From the NCBI RefSeq assembly GCF_050003625.1, contig NC_134401.1:64883242-64947241 (forward strand): 64,000 bases of DNA, given 5' to 3'. Origin of the DNA: Haematobia irritans. Its lineage: Eukaryota; Arthropoda; Insecta; Diptera; Muscidae. A program made the position numbers and the translations under genes. How positions within the stretch are numbered: position 1 is the stretch's first letter; every line of letters begins with the position of its first letter. The notes under the pieces were generated by a model, which was not told the DNA's origin, ran no database searches, and saw only the letters and a list, made by a program, of their open reading frames with translations. Below are positions 11,144 to 22,820 of the stretch, in pieces.

Positions 11144-13085
11144 TAGTATGAAGTACGCTCGTTAGTGTTGGACTCAATACCAATACAATATAAATTAAAT
11201 AAACAAAAACCTTTGGAAGTGGGTAAGCTTTTTTCAGTGCACGAACAGACTTCTCAATATCATTTTAAAAGTTATGAAGGGAAATTATTCTTATGCCGAA
11301 ATATAAATGATACTTTTCCTGTAAAAACAACAAATTCAATTCAGTTAAGTCAATGAAACAGTACTCATTATTCAATAGGATCCAATAGTAACTAAGAAAT
11401 TTTAATTGCGAAAACAATCCTGAAGTTTCGAAGAGCGAAGAAGTTTCGACCGATTTAAATATATTTTCCATTGGATTATAGGTGAAAGATTATGTCCACC
11501 ATATACTATATCATCCTCATATTTTTTCGGATACTGTATTTAAAAAATTGACATTGTGACGACAATTTAATGACCAATTATTACTTGACCAACATTTTAT
11601 GATGTATAATTTATCATACTGTATCGATTCATGATTTTATATTTTTTTTTGACTATATCTTCAAAAATAACGCCATTTTTGTTATATCCGCGAGTTTCAT
11701 TTTACCATTACGAATAACCAATACACACAATATGCTCTGCTCTGAGAGCTTAGTAGAAAATAACAAATTAAAATTTATCAAGGCTTTCCGTTAGTAAGAC
11801 ATCGAAATACCGACATCCGACAATATATTTGATCAGACTTAAATTCTAAATTCAATATATTTGATCAGACTTAAATTCAGCTTTCAATAATAAAGCTATC
11901 ATCCAACGCATTTGTAATTTTGTCTGAAGGCAGTTCTATTTTACTAGTGGGTCCACTGGCTGACCTGTACGCTTTGAATTACGCATTGTACTTCTCCTGC
12001 AAAGTTTGAAGCAAATCAAACTTGGAATCTTAGAGGAAAACACCTCAACTTAGAGGAAAACACCTAGCTTCTCAACGAAACAAAATATTGGCGCCGTTCG
12101 GATATAACATAAAATGGAAGTTCCTTGTCATTGAGCTATCAAGAATCGAGCAACACCCAATGGTAAGAGAGTTCGTCAACTGTGGTATCCCAATGAACTG
12201 AATATTCACACTAGACAAATATTTGACCAAAATGAGTGCCAAACATTTTTCTAGCAGCATTTTTGAAAGATGTTTAGTTCATAAAATTTTTTAGACACAC
12301 TTGGAATAAAGAAAATTTCGTTGAGGTGGGGAAATTTCATAAACAATAATTTTAATAATGACTAAAACAAAGTATGTTTTTGGCAATAAACTTTCTTATT
12401 TGATTTTAGCGTCAAATTAACCACTGATTTGTTTTTCTGTGCATGTAATGATAAACGTAAGAATCGCTCTGGGGATAAAACGGGGGACCTGGGGTCACAT
12501 TCCTTGCCGAGTGTAATTACTATTGATTGGACACTTGGTACTTTTAAAGACCAAATTGTCTATTCATAATCTAGGCACTATTCTCGTAAAAATTGTTATA
12601 AGGTGGAGAGGTTAGGAGTACCGAAGCACACTGGCCCACCTAGTGCATTTATAAAACATCTGAAATATTTGTTTGGGGCTTATCAAGTATTCACGTGGCA
12701 TAGTGCTAGTTATCCGATGGGTGCACATTTCTTCATTCGATTAAAAACGAATCATTTTAACTCTAGTTTCAACCATTTATCACCAACTAAGGAACAAGAG
12801 TAACATAAAACAGAACAAGAAAAAAACTCAAAACTAGTCAAGTTATTACGCATGCGCACCTTTTTATTGCCTTTACGTGTTACGGGCAGAGCCAATGACA
12901 AAATTTGCCATAAAAGTAATGACATACAATCATAAACCATGGGGGTAGTAGAGATTTAGAGTTAAGTTCAAAAGTGTGAACATTTAATCATTTCAACGGG
13001 AAAGGCACTTTTTTATTTATTCGCCAACGCTCGAGTTAAGGTAGACGATCGAACGTGGAAGTGCATTTAACCCCATTTGTACCAA
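11144..13085. other. Non-coding stretch, no gene recognised
   Basis: AT-rich at first, then of mixed composition at 12430-13080. The small frames at 11165-11356 and 12603-12803 have no family resemblance. It contains the right arm of the inverted duplication. Confidence 0.45.
12125..12271 (-). repeat. Right arm of the 148-bp inverted duplication
   Basis: Reverse complement of 9733-9880 with very few differences. The frame at 12072-12260 (minus) is incidental to it. Confidence 0.8.
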
Positions 13086-13938
13086 CACGCAGAGAGGAAA
13101 CATGATTGTCACGATCATATTCGGAGATCAAAATAATATGATAGGAGATATTTTTGCGGCGACCATGTAACATTTTCAACCGCAACCATGTTGGCTCAGT
13201 GAACATGGTTCTAAGAAAAATAAAATTGTCCTCATCTAAAATGTTATTACATGGATAGAAAGAATTTTGTTTGAATCAAAAGACAATTGTCACGATTTGA
13301 AATGTTATGGTATTCGTCAAAAATGTTTTTCGTCCAGTTAAAAGAACATGGTCACAACCTAAAATGTTTTGATCTTTATGAAAAAATTGTTTTCGTCGTC
13401 GAAAAAGGACGCCACTTGACATCATGTAACTGCAAGTAAAAATAAATTATACCATATAGCAAAATGCAGAACAAAAAACAGATAAATTTTTTCAATTACA
13501 CTTCCCTTTTTTGTGTTCACATAAAACCACATGCCACTTCTGAATAAATAAATTAACACGAAACACAGTAATTCCGTATTCTCCGTCCATTCCAAGCAAC
13601 AATCAACACACGACTGACGCTGCAAAAAGTTAAATGGTCACGAGAAAAATGTGCATGGTATTTATAGCCATTTTATGGTTATAGACATGTATATACATAA
13701 CCTATACAAATATTTTTTTCCCTGCTAAGAAGTCGAAAAGTTGAATGTTCAGGCACATGATTTTTCCGACCATGTAATGGTCTCAAATTCTATCAATTAA
13801 ATAATAGAACATGTTTACGGCATTTGAGAAAATTATTTTTACAAAAACAAAATACATGGCTTTCGCGACAATTACATGCTCTAGATAAGCATTAAATGGA
13901 TGCGGTAATCATGTCGAAACATGTTTTTTCTATGCGTG
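13086..13938 (+). mobile_element. Family F element, copy F2
   Basis: Starts CACGCAGAGAGGAAACATG and ends CATGTTTTTTCTATGCGTG, a terminal inverted repeat, with TA on the right only. It matches F1 in reverse and acts as the empty site for D1. It has a short, eroded frame matching that in F1 (FYVNTKKGSVIEK, on the minus strand near 13500). Confidence 0.7.
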
Positions 13939-14019
13939 TACGAATAGGGTTAATCTGAAGGTAAACATGTGTACATTTGTTTGATCACATTGCATTAGAT
14001 TAGATCCCAATGGTGATGG

Positions 14020-14830
14020 GGGTATAATAAGTTTGTCATTCGGTTTGTAAAACATCGAAATATTGATTTCTATAAATATAAAGTATATATATTCTTGATC
14101 AGGGAGAAATTATAACGTCTGTCTGTTGTAATCTGGTTACAGTCTTTAATAATGAAGCTATTGTGCTGAAATTGTGCATTAAGCTCGAAGATCGGTTCAG
14201 AGTTTGATATAGCCCCCATACAAACCGACCCCACTATTTGGGGTCTTGAGCGACTAAACATCACAATTTTTATTCCATTTACCTCAATTTCAAAATCTAG
14301 AAATGTTTTGGGTGCATAAATAAGTGTGACGAATATGGAGTGATTTGGTTCACATTTTGACATAACCCCCATATAGCCCAACCTCCCTATTTGATTTTTT
14401 GGGCTTTTAGACACCGTAATTTTTGTCCGATTTGTCTCAAATTCTAAATGTAGAGATATTTTTGGTCTGTAAATAGGTATGGTGAATATGGTGTGAATCA
14501 GTTCAAGTTTTGATATAGGCCCATATAGCCGATCTCTCGATTTGACTTCTTCGGCTTCTAGATACCGCAACTTTTGTCAGATTCGCCTGAAATTCAAAAT
14601 CTAGAGATATTTTCGGTACATACATAAGTACGTCGAATATGGTGCGTATCGGTCCATATTTTTATATACCCCGCATATAGACCAATCTCCTGGTTTTACT
14701 TCTTGGGCTTCTAGATACCGCAATTTTTATTCGATTTGCCTCAAAATCAAAACATAGGAGTATTTAGGTCCGTAAATAGGCGTAGCGAGTATGGTGTGGA
14801 TCGGCCCATGTTTTGGCATAGCAGATGATT
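14020..14830 (-). mobile_element. Repeat-cored element related to families G/H (G3)
   Basis: On the minus strand it ends in the GGGTATA-type terminus (14020-14035), preceded by the ATATATACTTTATA and CGAAATATTG phrases of G1/G2 and a short GTCTGTCTG microsatellite. The core holds about four diverged ~150-bp units containing ATATAGCCCCCATA. The frame at 14070-14570 is incidental. Confidence 0.55.
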
Positions 14831-15088
14831 GGTTTGTGGCAAAAAAAGGTACGAAGTAAGACTGTCCCCCATGTTCCGAAATTCGGAAACGCAAATCGCA
14901 AAATTTTCGATTGGGCATAATTTTTTAAACCTTAAATTTATAAACTTAAATTTTGTAATATAGTTCTCTTTATAAGAGGTTCAATTTAAAATTATATTGG
15001 AGTCCGAGAGTATCTCTATTTTTTCGTTACAATAAAAATAAATTCTTGCGATTTGCGATTCCGAATATCGGATTATGTTGTTAATATA

Positions 15089-15650
15089 CACTGAAAAAAA
15101 TATTGACCTAATATGAAAGATTATGCAATCTAACTGCCTGTTCATGGAATTTTTGTTCGCCTCTAGACGAACAATTCGTCAAAAATTGATATCTTGAAAA
15201 CCAGAGTCTGTGGAATGCCAATTATTTCGGTGTTCGATAGTAAATCATTAATAATGAGTTCATGACAAATTTCAGCATTTTCTAGCAAATATATCTAAAG
15301 TTATTTTAGTTTCAATTTAGACGAACGATTCGTCTCGAGTCGATTTTGTGTTTCATGAACAGGCAGTACATTTTAGTACACGCAATTTACACAATATTAA
15401 GGACAAATTCCTTTTAATTAATGACATTTTAATTAAAATAAAGTTTATAATATTTGCTTATTTTTTTTTTCATTAAATTTAGGACACAAATTTTGTAAAT
15501 TTGCGTCTTTCTGTTTAAGTCGGAGGCCTTTGCATTAATTGGATTTTCTTTAAAGTAAAGAAAAACATGTTTAATGTAAAGAACTGGTTCTTAAATCAAC
15601 TGATATAATGAATCTTTATATACGATAAAAATGCTTCAAGTATAGGCTAT
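15089..15650 (+). mobile_element. Family D MITE, copy D2, with a nested hairpin MITE
   Basis: The left end is CACTGAAAAAAATATTG after TA. The interior matches D1 and D4 (GGACAAATTCCTTTAA, AATTTGCGTC). The right end is not identifiable. A 233-bp inverted-repeat element (15134-15366) interrupts it. Confidence 0.6.
15134..15366. mobile_element. MITE with CTGCCTGTTCATG inverted ends
   Basis: Begins CTGCCTGTTCATGGAA and ends TTTCATGAACAGGCAG. Two internal copies of AGACGAACNATTCGTC sit symmetrically. It interrupts the D-family sequence between ...CAATCTA and TACATTTTAG, consistent with a TA target. Confidence 0.75.
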
Positions 15651-15965
15651 GAGGACGGCTGTTTAAAGCCAAACAACTATGAGCTACCCGGTACTTTTGT
15701 AATTGTAAATACACGTATCACAGCTTTATACTGCGTCTGATCTATGAACAAAGACACGTGGTCGCATTTGATAAACAAGTGGCATATTCTTGTTACTGAT
15801 TCGGATAACTTTCCTAAAATACTTTCAATAGTTTTATGTATACCAAGTGATCTAAAATACATAATTCTTCGCATATAATATATCGATTGTGTGTAGATAA
15901 AACTGTTAAGTTTATTAAAAAATATAATAAAATATTTTAAAATTGTACTACCACAGTGAAAAACA

Positions 15966-18027
15966 AGTAATGAAAGTCTAAAGTCGGGGCGGGACCGACT
16001 ATATTATACCCTGCACCACTTTGTAAATCCACATTTTCGATACTATATCAAATCCGTCAAATGTGGTGGGTGCTATATATAAAGGTTTTTATTGCAAATA
16101 CATACATTCAAATCTGACTCCACCTGAACAAAATTTATAATCTATAGACTTAAAATTTAAGTCGGCTAATGCCCTGGGATGGTACACTATGTTAGTAAAA
16201 AACAAGTAAGTAAAGTCTAAAGTCGGGCGGGGCCGACTATATTATACCCTTCACCACTTTGTAGACCAAAATTTGTTTTACCATCTCAACTCCTTCATGA
16301 AGGTTTATATTCCCATATACAAATATTTATATCTTAACCTATTTGGAGACAATTTTTTGTACTACTACAAAATCTCTAGAATTAAAATTTTAATCGGCTA
16401 ATGCCCTGGGATGAAGCACAATCTTACAAAAAAAAATTATGGGAAACATTTAAATCTGAACCAATTTTGAGACAACTTCGCAAAAGTGTATTTATGATTT
16501 ATCGGTCGATACACGGATGAAAAAGACTGTTTTTCATATGTTTGGCTATAAACATTATATGTTTGGAAAACAAATTTTTAAACACAATATTTTTGAGTGC
16601 AAGCATATAATGTTCATAAACTAGCATAACATGTTTGGGACATATATGTTAATATGTTAGAACATATTATGTTTGGGACATTAAATGTTTTTAAATATAA
16701 TATGCTTGGGTGCAAACATATATTAATTTAGAAATAGCCTATAAACATATATGTGTTTAGTAGCTTGGAGCGCTATTTAACAGGGAGCGATATTGAATTA
16801 AGTTGGTGGTTGTTGCTTGTTATTACAAAATTAACATTTTATTTTTCCTTGGACAATTGATCAGCTACTTCTTTGATCCTTACAAACTGTGAAGTCCGCT
16901 GTTCGAATCCCCGTCCGGCAAAAGGTAAAATTAAAATAAAAAAATCATAAAATTGAATAATTTCTTCTACAATGTTTGTATTACAGAAAAAGGTGTTAAG
17001 AACTAAAAAATCTCGTGGAAGTGAGAAAGATGTCGGGGAATATACAATTGGGCAGAAACAAAATTTTGAGCATTCAGGTCGAAAACCTATATTACCTGTT
17101 TATTTTCATAATTCATTATGATTGTAAATATATAAATAAATAAATAAAATTTTGAGCACAATATTGTTTGGGAGAATTTTTTTAAGCATATAATATTTTT
17201 GGGTGCAAAATGCTTCCAAACATATTATATGTTCACATAATAACATATTGTCTTTTGGAAGACAACATTATTGAATTTGGATGCAAAAATACAAAATGTT
17301 TGGAAATTGACTACCCAAACATATATTGTTTAGACCAATATGCTTTCAAACATATTATATATTGAAAGAGATCAAACATATAAATGTTTGGGCAATAGCC
17401 AAAAATGTATATGCTTGAAGCAAAATATGTTTGGGAGTATATGTTACAGAAGCGATTTTTTGTGAGCGTGTAGATGTGTATTAGAGTAATAGGAAAATTT
17501 GAGTCATTTTCTTCGAGTTTTCGACTTAGCAGTGGCGATTTGATAAAGAAAATGTGTGTATTTTGGCCAATTTTTCTAAATGGGAAAAACATATATACTC
17601 GTATGGAAGCTATATCACATGCATAGTTACTATGTTAATTCTACTCCCTGTGCAAAATTTAACGTAAATCGGATTACAACTTTGACCTCTGTGGTCATAT
17701 AACGGAAAATCGGGCGAAAAATATATATGGGAGCTACATCAAAATCTGAGCCGATTTCAACAAAAATTAGCACGCATATCCAGAACCTTAATCTTACTCC
17801 CTGTGCAAAGTTTCAATTAAATCGGGATAAATCTTTTGTGTCTGTGGGTATATGAGTCTAAATCGGTCGAAAGATATATTCGAAATCTATATGTAAATTT
17901 GAACCGATTTAAACAAAATTTAGCAAGCTTAGTTAGAATGTTAATTATACTTCCTCTGCAAAATTTCATGTAAATCAGAGTAAAACTTTTGCCTCTGTGG
18001 TCATATTAGTCCAAATCGGGCGAATGA
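15966..18027 (+). mobile_element. Two overlapping family H elements (H0 and H1), carrying nested insertions
   Basis: H0 starts near 15966 (AACAAGTAATGAAAGTC). A second start at about 16201 (AACAAGTAAGTAAAGTC) lies inside H0. Each is followed by the AGTCGG...CCGACT hairpin and TATACCC. The sequence then follows the reverse complement of H2 (35749-37101). It is split by A2 (16512-17470) and by a mariner-like element (18030-19285), and resumes briefly at 19288 (TATGGGAGCTATTTTG). Confidence 0.7.
16512..17470 (+). mobile_element. Family A element, copy A2, with a tRNA-like module
   Basis: 959 bp, CACGGATGAAAAAGACTG to CGATTTTTTGTGAGCGTG, TA on both sides. Comparison with H2 shows the empty site: CGATA|GATGTGTATTAG here against CGATATATATGTATTAG there. 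The ACATATATGTTTGG motif recurs throughout. A tRNA-like segment (about 16845-16921, plus) ends GTTCGAATCCCCGTCCGGC and is followed by an intron-like GTAAAATT...TATTACAG stretch. Confidence 0.8.
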
Positions 18028-18029
18028 TA

Positions 18030-19285
18030 AAGGGTGATACGGTCAAAATTTGGTCAATATAAACTTGACGTATTTCTTTCAATTTTGCATTCAAAAAACC
18101 TGAACAACCCTCATTTTGAAGGTGTGTGTGTGTAGAATGTTGCTCCTATTTTGATTTTGGAATTCACTCTTCAGTTGTCAAAATGCCGTCCAAGCAAGAA
18201 GAGCAGCGTATCAAAATTTTGCTCGCGCATCGCGAAAATCCGAACTACTCGCACGCAAAGCTGGCAAAATCGCTAAAAGTTGCCAAATCAACCGTTACAA
18301 ATGTAATTAAAGTGTTTGGGGAATGTTTGTCGACAGCCAGGAAGTCTGGATCGGGGGAAATCGAAAACCGGAAGCCGCTGAGACGACAAAGAGAGTTGCC
18401 GGTAGTTTCAAGCGAAACCCTAACCTCTCTCTCCGAGATGCCGCAAATAAGCTGGGTGTATCGTCTACAACCGTGCATCGAGCCAAAAAACGAGCCGGAC
18501 TATCGACTTACAAGAAGGTAGTGACTCCCGGAGGCTGTACACGACGATGCTGACGAAGTTTGACTGCGTGGTAATGGACGACGAAACCTACGTCAAAGCC
18601 GACTACAAGCAGCTTCCGGGACAGGAGTTTTATACGGCAAAAGGAAGGGGAAAGGTAGCAGATATTTTCAAGCACATAAAACTGTGAAAGTTCGCAAAGA
18701 AATATCTGGTTTGGCAAGCCATCTGTACCTGTGGCTTGAAAAGCAGCATTTTCATAGCTTCCGGGACTGTCAACCAAGAAATTTACGTGAAAGAGTGTTT
18801 GAATAAACGTCTGCTGCCTTTCCTGAAGAAACACGGTTGTTCCGTACTATTTTGGCCGGATTTGGCATCTTGCCATTACGGTAAAAAGGCCATGGAGTAG
18901 TACGCCGCCAACAACGTGCAGGTGGTTCCCAAGGACAAGAACCCTCCCAACACGCCAGAGCTCCGCCCAATTGAGAAATACTGGGCTATTGTCAAGCGGA
19001 ACCTAAAGAAGACCAAAAAAACTGCTAAGGACGAGCAGCAGTTCAAGGCAAACTGGCTTTCTGCGGCGAAGAATGTGGACAAGGTGGCTGTACAAAATCT
19101 GATGGCAGGTGTCAAGCGTGAGGCCCGGCAATTCGCATTTGGAAAAGCGAAAGCCTAACTGAATATTTTTCCTGAATTTTATACTAATTGAACTTGAAAA
19201 AGAAATTTAATTTGATTTTTTAAATAAACGATTTCACCGATTTACACGCGTTTCCCCTTGACCAAATTTTGACCGTATCACCCTT
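18030..19285 (+). mobile_element. mariner-like (DD37E-spaced) transposon, inactive
   Basis: Perfect-looking inverted ends AAGGGTGATACGGTCAAAAT, TA duplicated at 18028-18029 and 19286-19287. One transposase can be followed from the ATG at 18183: N-terminal helix-turn-helix (AKLAKSLKVAKSTVTNVIK), a frameshift near 18340, a second HTH-like stretch (LSLRDAANKLGVSSTTVHRA), a further break near 18525, then the catalytic core: VVMDDETY, FWPDLASCHY and PNTPELRPIEKYWA, ending at TAA 19158. As read, 37 residues lie between the second Asp and the Glu. Stops at 18687 (TGA) and 18898 (TAG), plus the frameshifts, make it a pseudogene. Confidence 0.9.
18183..19158 (+). pseudogene. mariner-like transposase pseudogene
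   Basis: See the host element. The reading moves between three stretches: 18183 to about 18340, about 18323-18525, and about 18550-19158. The last has in-frame stops after HIKL and after KKAME. The catalytic triad residues are still legible, so decay is recent relative to the other elements here. Confidence 0.85.
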
Positions 19286-19317
19286 TATATGGGAGCTATT
19301 TTGAAAATTTTTGATAT

Positions 19318-19572
19318 CAAACGTTCCGGACAAGTGTTAATCATAAAAAAAATAAAAATCATAAAAAATTTAAAATTTATTTATTTGTCAAAATATCACA
19401 AAATTTTTTAATTCACATTCAAACACTGAATTCGCATCACACCTTAAGAAGTGATGCAAATTCTGTGCAATGGTTGTTGAAATGGTGGACATCCATCCTA
19501 TGACAAGCCCACCTCTTCCGGATCCAACAAGAACATTTTCACTACTTTTTTTGGCGACGCTTTTTTGCTGGG
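19318..19572 (+). mobile_element. Family E fragment (E3)
   Basis: Matches the right half of E4: AATTCACATTCAAACACTGAA, TGAAATGGTGGACATCCATC, and a TTTTTTGCTGGG end at 19572. The left half is missing. Confidence 0.65.
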
Positions 19573-19645
19573 ATATATTAAGTTAACGAATTGTATTATT
19601 TGACTCATGGTGGTGGGTATATAAAATTCGGTTCGGCCGAACTTA

Positions 19646-20684
19646 CACAGAAAAAAATTTCACGAATGTCCATTCCATGAGAATTTTGGGTTTCTATATC
19701 GATGCTGATTTGAAGTTTGATTGTCATGTTGTTACGAAGAATATATACGTCTGCTTTTGTGTTACCCTTCAATGTCCGATGGAAAGTAGGTATGACGATA
19801 TTATTACCACATATCTTGTATGGGCTTGAAATATTATCCGGTGCATCCCAAGGAAGTTTGGAAAGATTAAAGGTTTGTTTTAATCGAATTGTTCGTTTCG
19901 TATTCAATTTGGATTACCGTCAACATGTTACGCGATACAATTCTGCTCTTTCCAGAAATATATCGATCTTAGAGTTATCCAATTGTTGAACAAAGCCATA
20001 AAGTTCGATAGTCCTCTGTATTTGAGCTCTAACTTTGTGTTTTGCAATTCAGTTAGAACTTCTGCCCTTGTTACGCCTCTTTTCCGATCACTAGTCATGC
20101 AGCGATCTTTTCAGGTAAGGGCTGTAAGGCTTTGGAATTCGCTTGTTCCCTATAAGCTTCGAAATTTCTCTTTGTCATGTGGCGGATTCAAAGAAAAAAT
20201 TTTAACTAAACGTTGATATAATTGAACTGTTTTGGCTCACATTGGTTCATCCTTGTCTTTGGAAACAAGCAATATTTTGTAAATTAAAATATTTTGTCTG
20301 TATTCGTGTTAAAAGTTGTTATAATATTCGTATTTTTTAAGATTGTTTTTTAGTTAAGTTATTTTAGTGTCATTTGTAGTACTTGTAATCTTTTAGGCCC
20401 AGTTGGGCTTCTGGATTATAAATAAATAAAATGAAATACATTTTTTTCCAATTAAAGTCTTAATTGACTTTTAAAAAATATTTAATTAAAAATTTAATTG
20501 ATTGCACAAATTATTTAATTGAAACAAAAATCAACCACAAAAATTATAGCATCAATTAATTTTTTAATTGACTTTCAATTAATGCTTTAATTGATACTAT
20601 CATTTCTGTGATTGAATACATTTCAATTAAAAATTAATTGGATCAATTCATTTCGTGTTTGAAGACAAAAAAATATTTTTTGTG
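19646..20684. mobile_element. Family C MITE (C3) split by a LINE insertion
   Basis: The left 24 bp (CACAGAAAAAAATTTCACGAA) stand before the LINE fragment. The rest, with ATTAATTTTTTAATTGA palindromes and ending TTTTTTGTG, continues after it from about 20442. This places the LINE insertion after the MITE. Confidence 0.65.
19670..20441 (+). mobile_element. 5'-truncated non-LTR retrotransposon (LINE) 3' end
   Basis: The C-terminal end of a reverse-transcriptase ORF: LGFYIDADLKFDCHVV at the start, then VCFNRIVRFVF..., and after a frameshift near 19960, LLNKAIKFDSPLYLSSNF and VRLWNSLVPYKLRNF, stop at 20216. The VRLWNSL motif and the 3' tail of AAATAAATAAAATG fit Jockey/I-like fly LINEs. Broken and incomplete. 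Confidence 0.75.
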
Positions 20685-21266
20685 TTTTACTTTTTGTTTG
20701 GAAAATATATGCACTTTTTCGGATTTGCCCGCAATATGACCTTTTTAGGTCCTCTTGTAATCAAAGGGCAGCAGTTTGAAAATGTTTCGAGTTCTGTTGT
20801 AAAAATATATTGAGGGCATTTTCAGCATTGCCCAAAATCAAAGGTGCCCTGAAATCAAGGTTGCATATTGCTGTTGATGATCACATGAATAAATGAATGT
20901 GGACTAATTTCAATGTGTTCATTCATATTTCATACTATGTTAAAGAAATATAGAACAAAGAAATCTGGAACAAACGTAAATAATGTTTATATTTATATTT
21001 TTATTATTGTTATTTTTTACACCCTCAAAAAAAATCGCTTCTTTAACATATGTTCCAAACATATTTTGCAGGAAGCACATATATTATTGCATACTGCCGA
21101 AACATTAATATGTTTGTTTTATGTGAACATATTATATGTTTGGAAGCATTTTGAGCCAAAAATATTATATGCTTGGAAGAATTTTTCCCAAACACGATTG
21201 TGCTCATTCCCTAACATACTCGTAATTTTCACTTCCACGAAATTTTTTAGTTATTGGCACCTTTTT

Positions 21267-21324
21267 CTGTAATACAAATAATGTTGAAGAAATTATTCAC
21301 TTTTATAAATTTTATAAATTTTAC
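21267..21324 (-). other. Intron-like 58-bp segment next to tRNA-like module 1
   Basis: The minus strand reads CGAAAG|GTAAAATT ... ATTTGTATTACAG|AAAAAGG. The donor, acceptor and length all suit a fly intron. The same junctions are kept in B2-B4 and A2-A4 although the inner sequence differs. No protein frame is evident on either side. Confidence 0.35.
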
Positions 21325-21327
21325 CTT

Positions 21328-21402
21328 TCGCCTGCACGGAGAATCGAACCGAGGACCATACAGTTTGTAAGCCAACACACTATCCACTGGGCTACGTAGC
21401 TG
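21328..21402 (-). other. tRNA-like module 1 of B1 (not a functional tRNA gene)
   Basis: The minus strand reads GTAGCCCAGTGGATAGTG (exact A-box consensus), GGCTTACAAACTG in the anticodon region and GGTTCGATTCTCCG (B-box), spaced as in a tRNA. The T-stem and acceptor do not pair properly, so I call it tRNA-derived. Copies: 23859-23931 (minus), 26521-26595 (plus), 28539-28613 (minus). Family A has a shorter version at 16845-16921 and 27466-27537 (plus) and 60036-60108 (minus). Confidence 0.65.
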
Positions 21403-21524
21403 TTATAGTCACCAGTAGATAATTATCGTTTTAAGTTACATTTATATAGCATAGTTTGCAGCGCCCACGAGCCCATGCAAACATAACATTTTTTAACAGA
21501 AACATACATTTGTTTGCCACGTGG

Positions 21525-21587
21525 AGCAGTGGTTAGCATGTCTGCCTTGCATACAAAGGGTCGTGGGTTCAATCCCTGCTCCGACCG
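21525..21587 (+). other. tRNA-like module 2 of B1, followed by a T-run
   Basis: GCCACGTGGAGCAGTGGTTAGC resembles an A-box and GGGTTCAATCCC matches the B-box, with a plausible T-stem GTGGG/CCTGC. A run of about 28 T starts within 10 nt, as in Pol III terminators. Copies: 26337-26407 (minus, T-run after about 12 nt) and 28727-28798 (plus, 8 T). The anticodon arm does not fold well. Confidence 0.65.
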
Positions 21588-21589
21588 AA

Positions 21590-21625
<36 letters not shown>

Positions 21626-22820
21626 AAAACATTTATATTAATACTATATTAAATTTTTTTAAATGAAACTTCGAAATGTGTGTTTTTAAAGATTTATAGT
21701 CAGTAACAGTGCTTGATATAAACGAAATTGACTGATTTTTGGATAAAATATTATTTTTCATTGCAAAAATAACAACTTAAAAAAAAACTGTTTTTGTACA
21801 AAACTTTAAAATTTGGAAGGAAATCAAAAACTAACAAAAGAAGAACGTGGAGTCGAGTATAAACATACATACATAATTTTATAATATAAACATAAATTTA
21901 TTTAGGAGTGAACATTTTTTTACTAGCATTTAACACCATCGCTCAAAAATTCCTTTTATTTTTCTTTAATAATTCATTTTAAAGAAAATAAACTTTTTAA
22001 ATTGTTTTAGCTGTAAAACTCGAACTTAATGCCCGCTTTTATATTCGATGCTGTCCGTCAACTCCTCGTGGACTACTTTTTAATAAAGAGGAACTAAAGT
22101 TTGTTTTTTACATTTTACTGTGTAATTTTTCACTATTTCCTCCTTATTTCATTTTACTGTCCCAACTCTAAAAAGAGTATAGTGCCCTTTCGTAATTTTT
22201 ATGAAGATCCCTGATTTATTTTAACGAAAAATTGTGCCCATAATGCCAAAATGATAAACAAAACACATGTTCACACATGCATAAAATGCTCTCAAGGCGA
22301 AAACATATGCAGTTTGTTTTTCAAATGTCTAGTCTCTTGGTTCCGAATGTCTATCCTCTTTATTCAAATTAAATAATATTTAGACTTAAGTATATCAAAT
22401 TTTTAGCCTTATCATAAAACAGTTTTCCGAAACAACATACAAGCGGTTTCACAGAAATTGTTCTTTTTTCATTCTCTCGCTTTGTAGTGTTGATATCTTT
22501 AGTCAACCCTCCCGGTTTCCATCTCTATTTCTTTCTCTATACTCTCTTTTTGTCGCTCTCTGAATAAAATATCACAACATATATATGTTTACTCGAAATT
22601 TGTTAATTTATATATGTTTACATTCACACATATTATTTTTATGAAACATTCATGCCCCAAACATAATTTATTCTAACATATTAACATAGATGTCCCAAAC
22701 ATTTAGTGTTAGTTTAGGAACATTACATGTTCGCACTTAAATATATTGTGGTTTAAAATCGTGCCCGAAACACATTTTGTTTATATCGGAACATATGAAA
22801 AACATATTTTTCTAACAGTG

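Larger units (their letters stand above)
21020..22820 (+). mobile_element. Family B element, copy B1, with two divergent tRNA-like modules
   Basis: 1,801 bp, from CACCCTCAAAAAAAATCGC to TTTTTCTAACAGTG, TA on both sides. Both end regions are dense in ACATATGTTTGG motifs. The middle holds a minus-strand tRNA-like module (21328-21402), a plus-strand one (21525-21587) with a long T-run, and GAGA-type purine tracts near 22510-22565. The frame at 20913-21272 is incidental. Confidence 0.8.

Noticed and set aside
21525..21587. Functional tRNA gene
   Set aside because: A- and B-boxes are good but the anticodon and acceptor stems do not pair, and the segment recurs within every B copy, so it is tRNA-derived repeat DNA.
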